DNA from: Undaria pinnatifida
Taxonomy: Eukaryota > Sar > Phaeophyceae > Laminariales > Alariaceae
NCBI GenBank assembly: GCA_012845835.1
Contig: JABAKD010000012.1
Coordinates: 8,793,973 to 8,857,972 of the forward strand
Direction of reading: 5' to 3'
Length of the DNA stretch: 64,000 nucleotides
Shown: one piece after another, positions 1-11,310 of the stretch
How positions within the stretch are numbered: the stretch's first letter is position 1
How the letters are laid out: every line of letters starts with the position of its first letter
Program-made: the position numbers and the translations under genes
Notes under the pieces: model-generated
Told to the model about the DNA's origin: nothing
Database searches by the model: none
Seen by the model: only the letters and a program-made list of their open reading frames with translations

Positions 1-502
1 GCAATCACGCCGAGGTGCAGAACAGACAAGGCAGGGCGCGGAGCGTTGGAGCCTCCCCCGGGAGACGGCGCTCGAACGAAGCGATCTGACCGAGAAATTC
101 CAGTTCCGAGAATCCCATGCTAAGGCCGAGACGAAAAAGACTCCTGACCAAATTCCTGTCCCCGAAAAGAAAATAACTACCTTAGCGTATTATATAATAA
201 GGATGTAGATGTATGGTTGTTCTTGTTGCTATATATAGACGATTGATGTGTTTCTAGCACTTGGCCATCCATGATAAGAATCCTAATATAAAAACGTCAT
301 TTTATTTTAGGTTTTGAATAATCAAAACTTACTAAAAACGGACGACCGATGCACTACGCCGCCTGCAAAGATGAGTATCGACCCTAAATTTATTTGTTGA
401 ACTCATAGCTGACGTTGTTAGAATATTTTTTTCGAAGTAATATATCCCGACGAAAATATCATGGTTTAGGTATACAACGAGTAATTTTGTAAAACGTGAG
501 CG
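1..502. other. no gene seen; two dispersed-repeat fragments
   Basis: I see no coding exon here. Positions 181-204 carry a short AT-rich word (TTAGCGTATTATATAATAAG) that recurs at about 44363-44384 and in reduced form near 33310. Positions 360-440 carry a copy of a dispersed motif (GCAAAGATGAG...CATAGCTGACG) found in at least eight places in the window. Confidence 0.5.
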
Positions 503-505
503 CTA

Positions 506-735
506 TTTTCCACCGGTCATGGGGGTGATTCCCAAATTTGAGAGCGCCGTCGGTAAGACATGTTCTGGCCAGAATGTGCTATACCCGACTATGTGGTCGG
601 GCTTTTGGGCGAAACAAGCTTCACGACACTCCGCTCGGCCCTTGCACTCTACATAACAGTACATCAGCTTTCGCCGTGCTTGGTTCGGCGTCACGATGGA
701 CTCAACCCAGTGTGGAAGCTGGCAGCATAAGTTGA
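506..735 (-). CDS. possible terminal exon or gene fragment, unknown product
   Basis: The minus strand reads about 70 codons with natural composition, Cys-rich in the middle (CYVECKGRAECREACF), after a possible acceptor (CTGCCAG) near 722, and ends in TAG. No start codon with a good context precedes it, so it would be a last exon or a broken fragment. The family is not recognised. The opposite strand is also open over part of the stretch, so coding is a judgement from composition only. Confidence 0.25.
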
Positions 736-823
736 CAGTAGTACCGGCTTTCAAGCGCTGTTGAGTAAAATTATTGGACAAAGCTCCCAATATTTTCCAG
801 ACTGCCAGGTGAGCAAAATACAA

Positions 824-2985
824 CGTGCGCGTTTCTCACCGCGGGATATGATAAACTTGATAGTTTTTTGGGGGGGGACTACGAGAGCAGCGTGACCACG
901 AGAACGCCGACTGATATTCAGTCTTCCACAAACGGCCAGACCGCGAGCAAAATCGCAGCGACACCAGTCCATCGACTCCCCTCGGATAACGTCGATGCAT
1001 CTATACCAGTTACACCTTCTTCATTTGAGTAGTGGTACGAAGCACATGTCAAGCGCTATCGTGTGGATATACAACGAGTAACATTGTAAAACGTAACCTC
1101 GGCGATGCCCACACGATCGAAGAAGATGCCAAACGCGGTACTCGAAAATTCCCGAGTGCCAACACACCAGCGCCCACGCGAAACCTGCAGATTCATTAGG
1201 TCCGTCGGATTTTCAATCCCAACTTGTGAGATGATCACCCAAAACAGGAGAGTTGACGCCAGAGAAAATATATATGTCCCTCGGTCCAGGGCGACAGACC
1301 CACCGCCTGTGACCCAGACCGAGCGATCCACCGACAGAACCGAATGAACGACCCGCAGCCTCGGGGAAGCCCTTTACCACAGGCCCACCTCCTGTGACCG
1401 CTGACCCACCCACTGCTTGTCGCGATGATTTTTAGAGCAAGCAGCAGGATCCGTGTTACCAAGATGAAAATCAAACTATGGAAACCCCGGGGATGCATCC
1501 CGGACGTCCCCTGATGACCACAGGTCTGACCTGTCCGGCGTGTGGAAGGCTAGGGTTTATCTTGCATTCATACAGGCATGGCTGGGGGTATTGCAATCCG
1601 TTTCATTAGTCTCTTCTTCGTGACCCCCTTCCCCTTGCTCCTCCTCGAAGTCACGAAGGGATATATACGAGCAAGTCAAGGGGGAAAGACATCTCTTAAT
1701 CAAGAGAGATCCTTAAATACCGATCCGAGAACACTTACGTACAACCTCGTACTGCAATGATCAATACATCTACTTTGCAACAGTTCAACGCGGGTACGAA
1801 AATATTTCTCTCTACTGCAATAATCAACACACTACTGCAACAACCAGAAAAACTCTACTGCAAAAATCAAGAAAGCAAAAATCAATACGTCAATACTCGA
1901 CTCCTCTAACATGGTACGGAGCAACGCCACAGCTTACTGCGTACGGCTATACCTGGTACAAGTTACGATCCCACTGCCCAAAACATAGGGGCACTTTTGC
2001 TTTCAAGTGCACAAGTTGTTCGTCTAGACACAGAATCGACCCACTTCCTCGAGAGTCACGCGGAAAAGCAGCATATGACCAGGTCGATTCTACCGAACAT
2101 TCCACGTCTTCATGGTGGATGCGATCATGTCGTGTCGCATGTTTTAGCAGCTGGGATGCAGCATGCTGAAGACGCTGTATCCTTCTACTCAGTAAATCGT
2201 TAAAACTGTAAATTGTGAATAGAACAAAATCACTTACGCAAGGTGTTTGATGTCGTACTATGTAGACACCGACAAACTGGAGGCATCTTACCTAAATTCG
2301 GTGGAACGAAACTACTGCACACGCACGATCCAAGCGTGCACCATATACAACTACGAAGTATCACAACCCACGGCTGGCAGCAAAAGCCAAGGTTGGCCCG
2401 GCACGGTCGACTCGGCTCAACGAAAACTAAACAAGCCCTGGGATTGCCATATACGTAAACAATTACCCCCCCAAGCAAGGCCCCAAGCACGTTCCCCGTT
2501 TGATCCGCGTCTGCAATATTCTCGACCAAGACCCAACCGCCCCAAGGCCGATATTCAACCGAATGTTACCCGACGCGCAGTTTTTTTGATCGCCACTTAA
2601 CGTGACGGACGAGGAACCGAGTAAAAACACGGAAAGTCCGGCAAAAAAGCTTAACACACGACAACTTTAAGACACGAAAAAAACAGGGGATTCCGCCGCC
2701 GCCATCCCCGCCACGGTCGCAGCGGGACGACTCGAACGTTGCCCCCCCCATCACGACTGGGAAAGTTGTGAGTGCACGACTTTCCGAAGTCGTGAGTACA
2801 ACTTGAGTAACGTGGGTTTTGTTAGATTTATCACGGCGATGGCCAGCCTGCCGTTACAGGTAGCACGTAGCACACAGCACAACCCCCAGTTTTCTTACAC
2901 ATGCGCCGATCAAATGTCAGCGAATCGCCGCGTTCGGCACTTCGCCAGGTCGTTTCCAGCTTGTTGTTTTCGTCCTGCTCGCACG
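824..2985. other. no gene supported
   Basis: Short ORFs occur on both strands but none shows splice support or a recognisable motif. The 1270-1420 stretch has loose repeats of a CCACCTCCTGTGACC-like word. A 117-codon plus-strand frame at 2247-2600 is the longest; nothing in it is recognisable and it is left uncalled. Confidence 0.45.
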
Positions 2986-2997
2986 TAAAGAACAAAA

Positions 2998-3115
2998 CGT
3001 GGGAGGAGGGGGGGGGGGGGCGTCAATCGACCATTGACTACGCATCCTTTTCGAGACGGAGCACCGTTCCTACTCCTAGTAGAGACATCTCAACGTTTGG
3101 GCGCTCATTACGCTT
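2998..3115 (-). repeat. dispersed repeat bounded by a homopolymer G/C run
   Basis: One copy of a family also present at about 11185-11310, 12870-12985 and, more diverged, 13721-13800. The shared core reads CTCCGTCTCGAAAGGGATGC on one strand and is followed by a word ending in a run of ten or more C. Every copy abuts such a run. No terminal inverted repeats or duplication were recognised, so the class is unknown. Confidence 0.6.
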
Positions 3116-3159
3116 GTTCCATATAGCACATAGAAACTGTTTGGGAGGGGGGGGGGGGG

Positions 3160-4579
3160 GAGGGAAACAAAAGTCAGAGGCCACAGATGAAGCCATTGGC
3201 TCGCCCTTCCAGCCGACTGACGCGGTTTCTGTAAAATTCTGCCACTACGTCTGGAGGGTGACTCGCGTGTCTTGTCGTTCATCATCAAGGTGCCGGTGCA
3301 CCGCCGTTGCATGCAAACCTTACAACAAGAAGGCCACAAAATTAGAACTGTAACTTGATCATTTTTTAAAAAAAACAAAGCGACCTAGAACAATTATACT
3401 GTAGGTGTCCAAGAATAAGTAACTTTAATTTCAAGAATTCCGATTTCAAGAGCCGTTTTTTTAAGGAGCATGGCCTGCCTGTGCCAGGTATGCGGGCATC
3501 ATCTCCATCCACAAATCGCCGATGGTGGTCGACCGAATTTCCACTCCAACGTCCAACGCCAACCCTTGGGAACGCGAGATTTTTGAACGCCGGCGAATGA
3601 CGCACAAACGCAATGCCATGCAGAATAACGACGGTGTTATGTACGGTGCGTGTATACGAATATCATCCCCTTACGTTTACGACGACCACCAAAAAAGCAA
3701 GCCATAAAAAATACAAAGACAAGATGTTCGTAACGAAGAAAACGAAAGTATCAAATGATCCGGGGGCATAAAAGCCTGATTTCTTGAAGTAGCTTCAAGC
3801 AGGGATTAGTCGAAAGCTCTGTTCGATCTGTGAGCGCTCGCGGCAGCGAGGCGGAAGCACCGGTAGACGGACTACGTTATCTCCCAAAAAGGTGGAAGTA
3901 AAGTTACGCTTTGAATATGTCCGAAAAAGTACAGTAGTGCTCCCCCTATACCAGGTAGTGCGTTTCCTCTATAGTGCAGGTATGTGCACTATATAGGGAA
4001 ACACCGGCACTAGAGCGGAAAACAGCACGACTCCGCAATGCTGCCACTACTGGTTGTTCCCATCTGTGCCGAACGATTTCACAGGCACTGTAGCGGGTGC
4101 TCAACCGGCTTTAGAGAGGGACCACTACTGTATGGACTAACTAAAATTGATTGTGTCAATCGGGGGGTTGTTTTGTTTGGAATATAATGCGTAGTGGCGT
4201 TTCGTTCACAAATAAGGGCTTGGTTGGTTGGTAGTGACTTACGTGTGGTCGACGTAAAACGTTCGTCCAGTGCTGGTGACCTTCTCTTCCCACCCGTAGG
4301 GCACTGCGGGCAACAAAACACACACGCGTGAAGATAACGAAGGTGGCGCAAACGGCAAACGAAAGACGGCAGGCGAGAAAAGCGAGAGCGGGGATACAGG
4401 AAAAACAAAATCGGAGTCAACATGATCATTTTGTTTAATGATTATTTTTGCCATCCGATTTTGTGCGTGTAGCATGCGGTTCAACGTCACTCATGACCTT
4501 CCACACCTCTGACGGGTCACGATCTCGATCAAATAAATCTATATATCTTAGTTCGCTTATCACATATGCACATCCTTAC
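3160..4579. other. no gene supported
   Basis: Mixed-composition DNA. A 12-G run is at 3149-3160. Minus-strand frames at 4079-4490 overlap each other in several phases and look accidental. Confidence 0.45.
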
Positions 4580-4750
4580 GTCTGCGGATATCTCCCGCCT
4601 CTGACCGCCTTTCCGCGCGGTTTCTTCGCTGAGGCGTGCCCCCGCCTCGCCTGCAACCACCGGCTCAGCTGATCCGCCCGCTCGGCGCCGTAGCGCGCGC
4701 GCGAGGCCTCGACGTCGAGATCTACGACGAGATCTCCGAAAAATCGTGCC
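4580..4750 (-). CDS. possible internal coding exon, unknown product
   Basis: On the minus strand a 171-nt stretch lies between a good acceptor (TCTCACAG) and a strong donor (GTAAGG). Its length is 57 codons and both ends fit phase 2. The residues are basic and Ala/Arg-rich and start with an Asp/Val-rich run (FFGDLVVDLDVEASRARYG). Neighbouring exons were not found, so this is an isolated prediction. The stretch is GC-richer than its surroundings. Family not recognised. Confidence 0.35.
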
Positions 4751-5053
4751 CTGTGAGACGTTTGGTGCGTAGTCTGCACACAGGGCTAATGTATTCGCGT
4801 TATTTCTTCGGTACGTGTTCTCTGACCTCCGACACACGGGGGGGGGTCGATTACCTGGCCGGCGTCGCCATTGTAAAGGCCACTAAGCGAGGTTTGTGCT
4901 AGGATCTGGGGAAGAAAAGTTCGTAATCCCCGAGAACACATGCCACCCAGGCGTAGTGGAGAACTGCGAACTCTCAATATTTTTGAACCCCCGGTAGTCT
5001 ACAGCAGCACGTATACATGTACATGATGTACAGCAGTAGCTGAAGCTATGATG

Positions 5054-5165
5054 AGCCTGCAGCATCACGAAGCTACAAATGGTATATGCACAGCAGCATC
5101 ACGAAGCTACAAATGGTATATGCACAGCAGCATCACGAAGCTACAAATGAATGGTATATGCACAG
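5054..5165. repeat. tandem repeat, about 35-39 bp, three copies
   Basis: The unit AGCATCACGAAGCTACAAAT followed by GGTATATGCACAGC is repeated three times. The third copy has an extra 4-bp slip (AATG). It ends in a CAGCAGCAG tract. Confidence 0.85.
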
Positions 5166-5404
5166 CAGCAGCTGTCGCCGCGCCTTTCTGCGTAGCAACG
5201 CAGAGCGTCACCCAGCTGGGGTGAACCGCCATGCTCTCCCATAATTTCCAGGCTGCCTTCTCGCATTGTTCCGCCGCACACGGGAAATCGGGAAAAATTT
5301 GTCGGCATTTTCCCTTTCCAGTATCTCCCATATATGAATTAACAAACTTCGTCTAACTCTTGGCATTACTTCTTACCCTCTTAATTTTTACTATCCAGCG
5401 CTGC

Positions 5405-5442
5405 GACCGGCGGCCGTCCAGGCCGCCGGCGTAGCCCCTTGT
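5405..5442 (+). repeat. GC-rich hairpin motif, copy a
   Basis: A short GC-rich hairpin (GGCGGCC loop GGCCGCC) is followed by a conserved tail ending CCCCTTGTATA. It is one of about seven related copies; see copies at 6417, 7486, 26977, 27522, 27988 and 30418. Stem sequence changes between copies while pairing is kept. Confidence 0.55.
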
Positions 5443-5729
5443 ATATGATATAAATATACGTATCAAATCAGGTGTGTGAGTGTGCCCTTGCATTATTACA
5501 TCAAGAGCAGAAAAGATATCACTTCGGAACAGTAGCGATCGACGTCCACCGCATGTTCCATCATGACTGGACAGCACAGACAACCCGAGCATCAGGCCTG
5601 GGCTGGACCTCCGCTGGCCTGCCACATATACAAGGAGTACACAGGAACTTGCGTACAAACCCGGTAGACCTAAGTAGCCCACTCCAAAAGCTAACTCACA
5701 CTATAACGCTTATCGTTTTATGCATACTG

Positions 5730-5940
5730 AATTCCACAGATGTCTGGTTTTATCCCCCTTAATGCGGGTTATATAGTTTCCGCGCGCAGAACAAGGCTTA
5801 AGGTCTTAGTCCTGTTGACCCTGGCATTATTAGCAGGGGAGTCGCCGACCTGTATCCTTCACGAGGGTGGGTATACACACCCCGTAACACGCGCGATCGA
5901 AGTATCACACGCAGCTTGCGAAGCTGAAGAGTTTTGATCA
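5730..5940 (+). repeat. dispersed repeat, paralogue of 43258-43465
   Basis: The two stretches align over about 200 bp with mismatches and small gaps. Shared words include TATAGTTTCCGCGC, GGGGAGTCGCCGACCT and CGCGCGATCG, then AGTATCACAC and a CAGCTTGC end. No coding frame is conserved between them. The element class is unknown. Confidence 0.7.
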
Positions 5941-6100
5941 AAAACTCCTTTTTGGCCGATCTCATCATCACACATCATCATCATCACACACAGCTGAAAT
6001 GCATTCTTCATTTTTATAAATACATGTACAAAATTGCAGCGGTTGCTCGGAGAAGGCTCCTCAGCTTTTCTTGAATGTTTTTTGAGCTTTTGCCGTGCTA

Positions 6101-6335
6101 GCTTGCGATGAGGATCACCCATTGATCCAAAACTCCGTCATCTTGCTCCCCGACCCCGACTGCGTCGGAGGAGGCCTCGGGCGTGCTTGCACCGTGTCCG
6201 GGCCGCCTCTCTGCTGTACTCGTTTCTCGCAAATGTATTTCAAACACGTCATCTGTGAGTTCGACCAGTTGAGCGGCCGATACTGAGTTCCAACAGTTGA
6301 GCGGGCTAGATTCAACGTTGCAAGCTGCGTGGTTC
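6101..6335 (-). CDS. possible coding exon, unknown product
   Basis: The minus strand gives an acidic, protein-like stretch (AQLVELTDDVFEIHLRETST, then Ala/Gly/Asp-rich) that ends in TAG at about 6098-6100. Reading past that TAG stays open for about 27 more codons with plausible composition to a TAA. No donor or acceptor was fixed with confidence. Function unknown. Confidence 0.22.
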
Positions 6336-6413
6336 ATGCGTCTTGTGGTCAATACATAGATAGGAGTACTCGCATACTGGGGAGAAGAGAGGGGATAGAT
6401 CCAGGTGCATATA

Positions 6414-7526
6414 TATAAGGGTTCCAATCCGCGGGCGGCCGACGCCGGCCGCTTCGCTCGCGCAAGGAAGATTGCACCTCCAATATGTAAAGGGAGCAGA
6501 AATAAGAGGCCCAAGATTTGGTGCGACTAGCGAATTGATAATGCCCAGGCCTGTTTGCGCGGAGCTACTAATAGTTGCCCTGTCTGTGCTGTGCATTGTA
6601 CTGTGTGCTTATTGGCGATGTCACAATCTGATCGGCGGTGCGGGTTTATTTTGCGGGGAGGGGAAACATATAGGGACCGAGAGAGGACAATCAACTTTGA
6701 AGACAAAGACAAAAACAGACGATGGTCGGAGCTGAGCTGATGATGCGATGAGCCAAGCTTAGATCAGGCTGGGACCTCTGTCTGGTATTTTGATGAAAGC
6801 TTCGTGCAACTATCATACAAACGTGAAAGGAAACCGAAGAAAAGCTGGACCGTTCCGCAAGTAACGAAAGGAGGCGATGTCCAGGTAGTATGTGGTATTT
6901 CCAAAAAAAAGGAGTTTTAAACTTAGGGGAAGCAAATATATAAAATCCCCCCAAAAAACAACTTTTAAACTTGAATTTTGAACAAAAAAGATAAAAGCGC
7001 TGAGAAGCGCCGGTTCAGGCATCCGAGCCCGCTCAGCCGTCCGGAGAGGAGAATGTCTTAAAGTTAGTGTGGAAAACGAAAAAAAATGGAGGCCTCCCAG
7101 GGCCTCTCAGGAGATCAATATTTGTAAGTGTTTGCGTGGTTGGACTGCTAAAAAAGATGATACAGCAGCAGTACGTTCGAGGTACACGAGGTGTTTCGGC
7201 GATTACTGCTGCTGATGTTGTAGTAGTCCCGCCATACTACCCGCCGGTACTCGTGTGTACCTGGCATATGATACGATAATCCTCATGGATTTCTAGTCCT
7301 CCCGACTGTTCCATTACTTTCTCCCTTCAATATACACAAACGCCCTCCACACTCGCTCCGCCTCATACTTGCAACACGATGAACTGATATAATACCACAC
7401 AGTGCCCCTTGGCAGTAATTTGTCGCTTCTACGGTCCCTCTCCGCTTCGTTTGCTATCTGTCTTACGGGAATGCGCGAGCCGCAGGCGGACGTCAACCCG
7501 CCGCGCCGAAGCCCCCCTGGTATGAT
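6414..7526. mobile_element. possible inverted-repeat element bounded by two GC-hairpin ends
   Basis: A left-facing hairpin end starts at 6414-6417 (AAGGGTTCC then a GCGGGCGGCC hairpin) and a right-facing one ends at about 7526 (GGCGGACGTC...CCGCC then GAAGCCCCCCTGGTA). They are imperfect inverted copies flanked by TATA-like sequence. The interior has no gene. It may be one MITE-like element of about 1.1 kb or two independent copies of the hairpin motif. Confidence 0.35.
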
Positions 7527-7534
7527 TATAAATA

Positions 7535-7715
7535 TCATACGTATCATACAGATCATACAGATCATACAGATCATAGAGACCATAGAGATTATATAGATCA
7601 TACAGATCATGAAGATCATACAGATCATCTAGATAAGCTAGATAATCTAGATCATACGGATCATACGGATCATATAGATTATATGGATGATCATATAAGA
7701 TTATATAGATCCAGT
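7535..7715. repeat. degenerate GATCATACA microsatellite/minisatellite
   Basis: Roughly 180 bp of 9-bp units GATCATACA and variants (GATTATATA, GATCATACG). The minus-strand reading frames through it are Met/Ile/Cys- or Tyr/Asp/Leu-rich artefacts of the repeat. Confidence 0.9.
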
Positions 7716-8241
7716 ATCTGCCTTGCTGGGGTGTTGTACAGGATCTGCACATAAAACGGACAGATCCAACTCGGTAACACATTTGCTAGATCATGCAGAT
7801 TTTTCCACGAAATATCTAGATTGTCAAGTGGGGATGATCGGTGATCTGTTCGACGTGCGTGTATAAACCTTCCCCAGAAAGCAGAAGAAACCCAAGGGAA
7901 ACTCCATAAAATTATGTGGACAAAAGTGCAAGCAGAGGGGTGGGGTGAGTTGGCAAAAACAAAAACTCCTGTCTCTATAGCTACCGTAGCGCAAAGAGGC
8001 AACTGCGTGTATCGATACAAAACCAGCGGCTTGATGAACAAAATAGCATGACAGCAAAAGAAAAACAAAACGTTTCAAAACACGAACAACATAAGAAAAA
8101 AACGAGAAAATCCCCGTTTTCCGAATAGACCAGGCACCGTGCGACAGAGTGTTAGCCACCATCACATGCTGAGCCGTGCGCGTCCCGTAATATAAATATG
8201 CCCTTGCCAAAAAACAGAGAAACAACTTATTCCCAACTCAC

Positions 8242-9989
8242 GTTGTTGAGGGCCACCGTACGGGCTAGACCGTGGCCCCAGGAAATTGGATTGTGGTGGC
8301 GGCGTGGGCAGAGATGAAGGCGCCGTGGGGGCTGGGAAGCTGGACAAATCAACGCTCGCCGACGTCGGGCGGTTTGCCCATCGATTGGGAACGCTGGGCG
8401 TCGTTACCCCTGCATTAGAAGAGCCTTCGATACGATTGGTACAAGGACCAATACAAGGAACAATACAAGGGAGGGAGGGGGGAGAGGCGGCGCAGAGCCG
8501 GTGCATAGGAAGCAAGCGACAGGGGGGGAGGGGGTGGAACAGAAATCAAACCGCTGGGGACCAAGTGCACGTGTGGGGATGAGCCAAACTTGCCCCTGTC
8601 TATAATTTAATGGTCGTCTTCGCGTAACACATTGAAAACGGTATATTCGACGGCGTTCACCGTTCCACGGCTACACCACATCACACCAAGGCTACACTAA
8701 GAAATACAGTAAAACCAGGGCGAGAAAGTGATAAATGTTTCGTCTCAAAAAGCCCCACGCAGCGTACGGTAGAGTATTCGCCCCGCGATGTGCATGCGTG
8801 TCTGCATATACCCCTGCACGAAAGGGACATCGGGCCGGTCAGACCCCTCTTGATGTTCTGTTGATGACCTGTTGATGATCTTTGTCTTTCGGGGCAGACA
8901 GATCCATCCCTGGTCTGTATGATCTGCATGGTCCACAGATCATCATGTTCCTGGGTGAGAGCCCGGATTAACCGAATTCCCTAGCACACGTTTCCTGGGG
9001 TGGGTCCGTACGACGCAGATCCCGGACAGCACATCATAACCAGTTACGAAGTATAGGATCTAAATTACCTAGATCGTGATCTGTTCCATGTGTGGATATT
9101 TCATACTCACGTCGGGGATGTCCGCCATGGGGATTCTGTTGCTGCTCCAGATATTGCGCCCGCGCCGAAGGCACCGACACAGTCGGCCTGTGCCCCGGGG
9201 GGTCGGACCCCGCAGCGTTCGCCGATATCGGACCGTTGACCCAACTTGACGGTATGTTGGGCACCATCGACCCCGTTCCAGACCTCCCTGTGAGTCAAGG
9301 AAGGGCGGGAGGGGTTCGGTGTAGCCCGGTCCTCGAACTTTGGAGGGGTGAACACCTTGATACAAAGGTGCGAATAATACGGTTGTATCACACAGTACCT
9401 GCTATTCAGGTACACGTATCTTGGGACCCCCCGCGAAAGCTTTATATTCAACCGGGCCGTGTATTTGTCATGCATCTCTCTGTCTTGTAGTCGCAACCAC
9501 AGAGCCTGCGTCTCTCCAGGATGGATAATCGGCACGGACATGTCATGTTGCTGGAGGTCGCGGCGAAGAAATAATAACCATTTACTGTGAAGAACACGCA
9601 CAGAACGCTTCGTGATCGGCATTCTTTCTCCGCCCAACTTTATATCTCGATTAGAAACGGAGAAGAGCACTACATAGCTGCGATAGAACCCTTCAGCGAG
9701 CGATGCCTATAGAGAAAACATACAAAAAAAGTGTCCACGTGCTTTTTTTAAACCACAACGACGCCGAATCTACCTGGAGACAAGTTCTCCGTAGACTTCA
9801 CTGATCCGTCTCCGCCCTCGGTTTTATACGTTGGGGATACAGCATAACCGTGGTACTGCTGCCGCTGCTGCTGCAGATGCGATGGCGATGAAGCAGAGCC
9901 GCCGGGCAGCTGGTGCCGATACCGCGTAGCCGCGGCGCGCGCGGCGGCGAAGCCATAATTTGTTGGGGAAGTAGACGCCTGCGTAGGCA
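8242..9989 (-). CDS. modular Pro/Ser/Gln-rich protein, three exons fitted, partial
   Basis: Three minus-strand exons fit one frame: 9989-9774 (216 nt), 9287-9111 (177 nt) and 8409-8242 (168 nt). All start and end in phase 1, and all lengths are multiples of three. Donors are GTAGAT, GTGAGT and GTGAGT; the acceptors of the second and third exons are CTCACAG and AATGCAG. The second and third exons encode similar modules: a VPN...W..P.SA start, a Pro/Ser-rich middle, and a YGGP or HGGHP end. The first ends similarly (HLQQQRQQYHG). This is the pattern of exon duplication by symmetric-phase shuffling. The first and last coding exons were not found, so the gene extends beyond these limits. The protein is low complexity and its function is unknown. 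An unrelated open frame lies in the first fitted intron (9706-9410). Confidence 0.55.
9410..9706 (-). CDS. open frame in intron of modular gene, possible alternative exon
   Basis: After a textbook acceptor (poly-T tract then CTCTATAG at 9707-9712) the minus strand reads an uninterrupted phase-0 stretch with natural composition, including FLRRDLQQHDMSVPIIHPGE. Its phase does not match the neighbouring exon end at 9774, so it is either an alternative exon, part of a separate gene, or a fragment. No family recognised. Confidence 0.3.
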
Positions 9990-10099
9990 CTGCTGAGAGG
10001 CCGGCGCGCTGGTGGCAAGTATCGCCAGTGTTGTCGATCGGGGTCAAGGGTCCAGGGGAAGAAGAAGGAGGTGATCCATGAATACAAGGCAAGATAAAC

Positions 10100-11160
10100 G
10101 GGGGGGGGGAACGTACATACGGGCGCCGCGTGCGCGCGCGCGGGGGGGTGGGGGGCGGCAGACGTGTCAGAACACCATGAACCCCTTATGAAATGCAATC
10201 TTGTTTTACGGGACAAACTGCTTTGCACAAGTGTATAGAGTGGGGATGTTTTCGTGGTTGAAGGGTTAGCCGGGCGGCAGCAGGAGGAGTTACATCAGAA
10301 CACTGGCGACGGTGCACCATCTAGGAGCTGAGGGTAAAAATCCTCACGGGTAAACAAAGCCGAGAGTTGTGGGCAAAACAAAAATGTTTTCTTGGCAACA
10401 TAAAAACAAGTTGGGTCGTATCGATGGGAAGTGGTGATCCTGTCCTTTGCTCCACAACCCCGTGTTCGACACCCTACGTAGAGCATCATAAAGGTCACCA
10501 AGACACAATAAATAGGACGCTTTATTGCCTGCATGCGGTACAACAGTATTATTATGCGCCGATGGCGCGCATGTTCGCCCGAACGGCTGAAAGAACACAA
10601 CATGTCCATGCCCGCCGCGCGAGGAACGCTCGCGCACCGCCCTCGTGTCAGCACTGCAAAAAGTAATCCACACTAAGTGCAAGTACTTTGGCCGCAGAAA
10701 ACGCCATTGCGATTCCAAAGGGGATAAGAGGAATGAACGACAGCAATGCATCGCAAATTTGATGACTATCGCCCGAATTTGATCAAAACCAGCAGATTTG
10801 ATCGCTCGCTGGAAAAAATCTCCGAGGGCCTTCTGTTTTATTTTCAAGTCCCCATAAGATGCCGTTTTGATCACAAATGAGCTCAAAACACCCCGAAACC
10901 TTCCCAAAAGACAAAAAAACAAACGAAACAAAAAACAATTGCATACGCCCTCGAAATTCGCCTACATAATGTACAAGGAAAAACGTTTAGTGCTGGAGAA
11001 AGAGTTTTCAAGAGTCCAAAATGGCACACCGGGCAACGGATTCTAACATTCTGTTACTAAGGAACAAAAATCACAATACAATAACTCCTGCCCTAACCCT
11101 ACCGTGCCTCTCTTGTCATCCTCCACCGTCTCCACCATTAGACCCCCCCCCGCCCCAAGG
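10100..11160. other. no gene supported
   Basis: Contains G runs at 10108-10117 and GC dinucleotide runs. A 195-codon minus-strand frame (10344-10931) overlaps another open frame and lacks splice or motif support. Confidence 0.4.
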
Positions 11161-11184
11161 GTCAGCGCAATGAGCGCCCAAATG

Positions 11185-11310
11185 TTGGAGGTGTCTCTAA
11201 TAGGAGTAGGAACGGTGCTCCGTCTCGAAAGGGATGCGTGGTCAATGAATGGTCAAATGGCTAAGGCGAGCAACAAATGAGTACGCCCCCCCCCCCCCCC
11301 CCCCCGCCCA
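11185..11310 (+). repeat. dispersed repeat ending in a C20 run
   Basis: Same family as 2998-3115 and 12870-12985: the CTCCGTCTCGAAAGGGATGC core, then GGTCAAATGGCTAAGGC, then an uninterrupted run of about twenty C at 11286-11305. A second repeat (TACGGTCATACGACTA...CATGCACAAACTG) follows and is shared with 13375-13420. Confidence 0.7.

Noticed and set aside
7535-7715. CRISPR-like array
   Set aside because: The 9-bp units are contiguous and degenerate with no spacers; it is a eukaryotic microsatellite. The 36-bp unit at 15396 likewise has no unique spacers.
10344-10931. 195-codon minus-strand frame
   Set aside because: It overlaps another long frame, has no recognisable motif and no splice sites; it is the kind of opening expected by chance in 64 kb.
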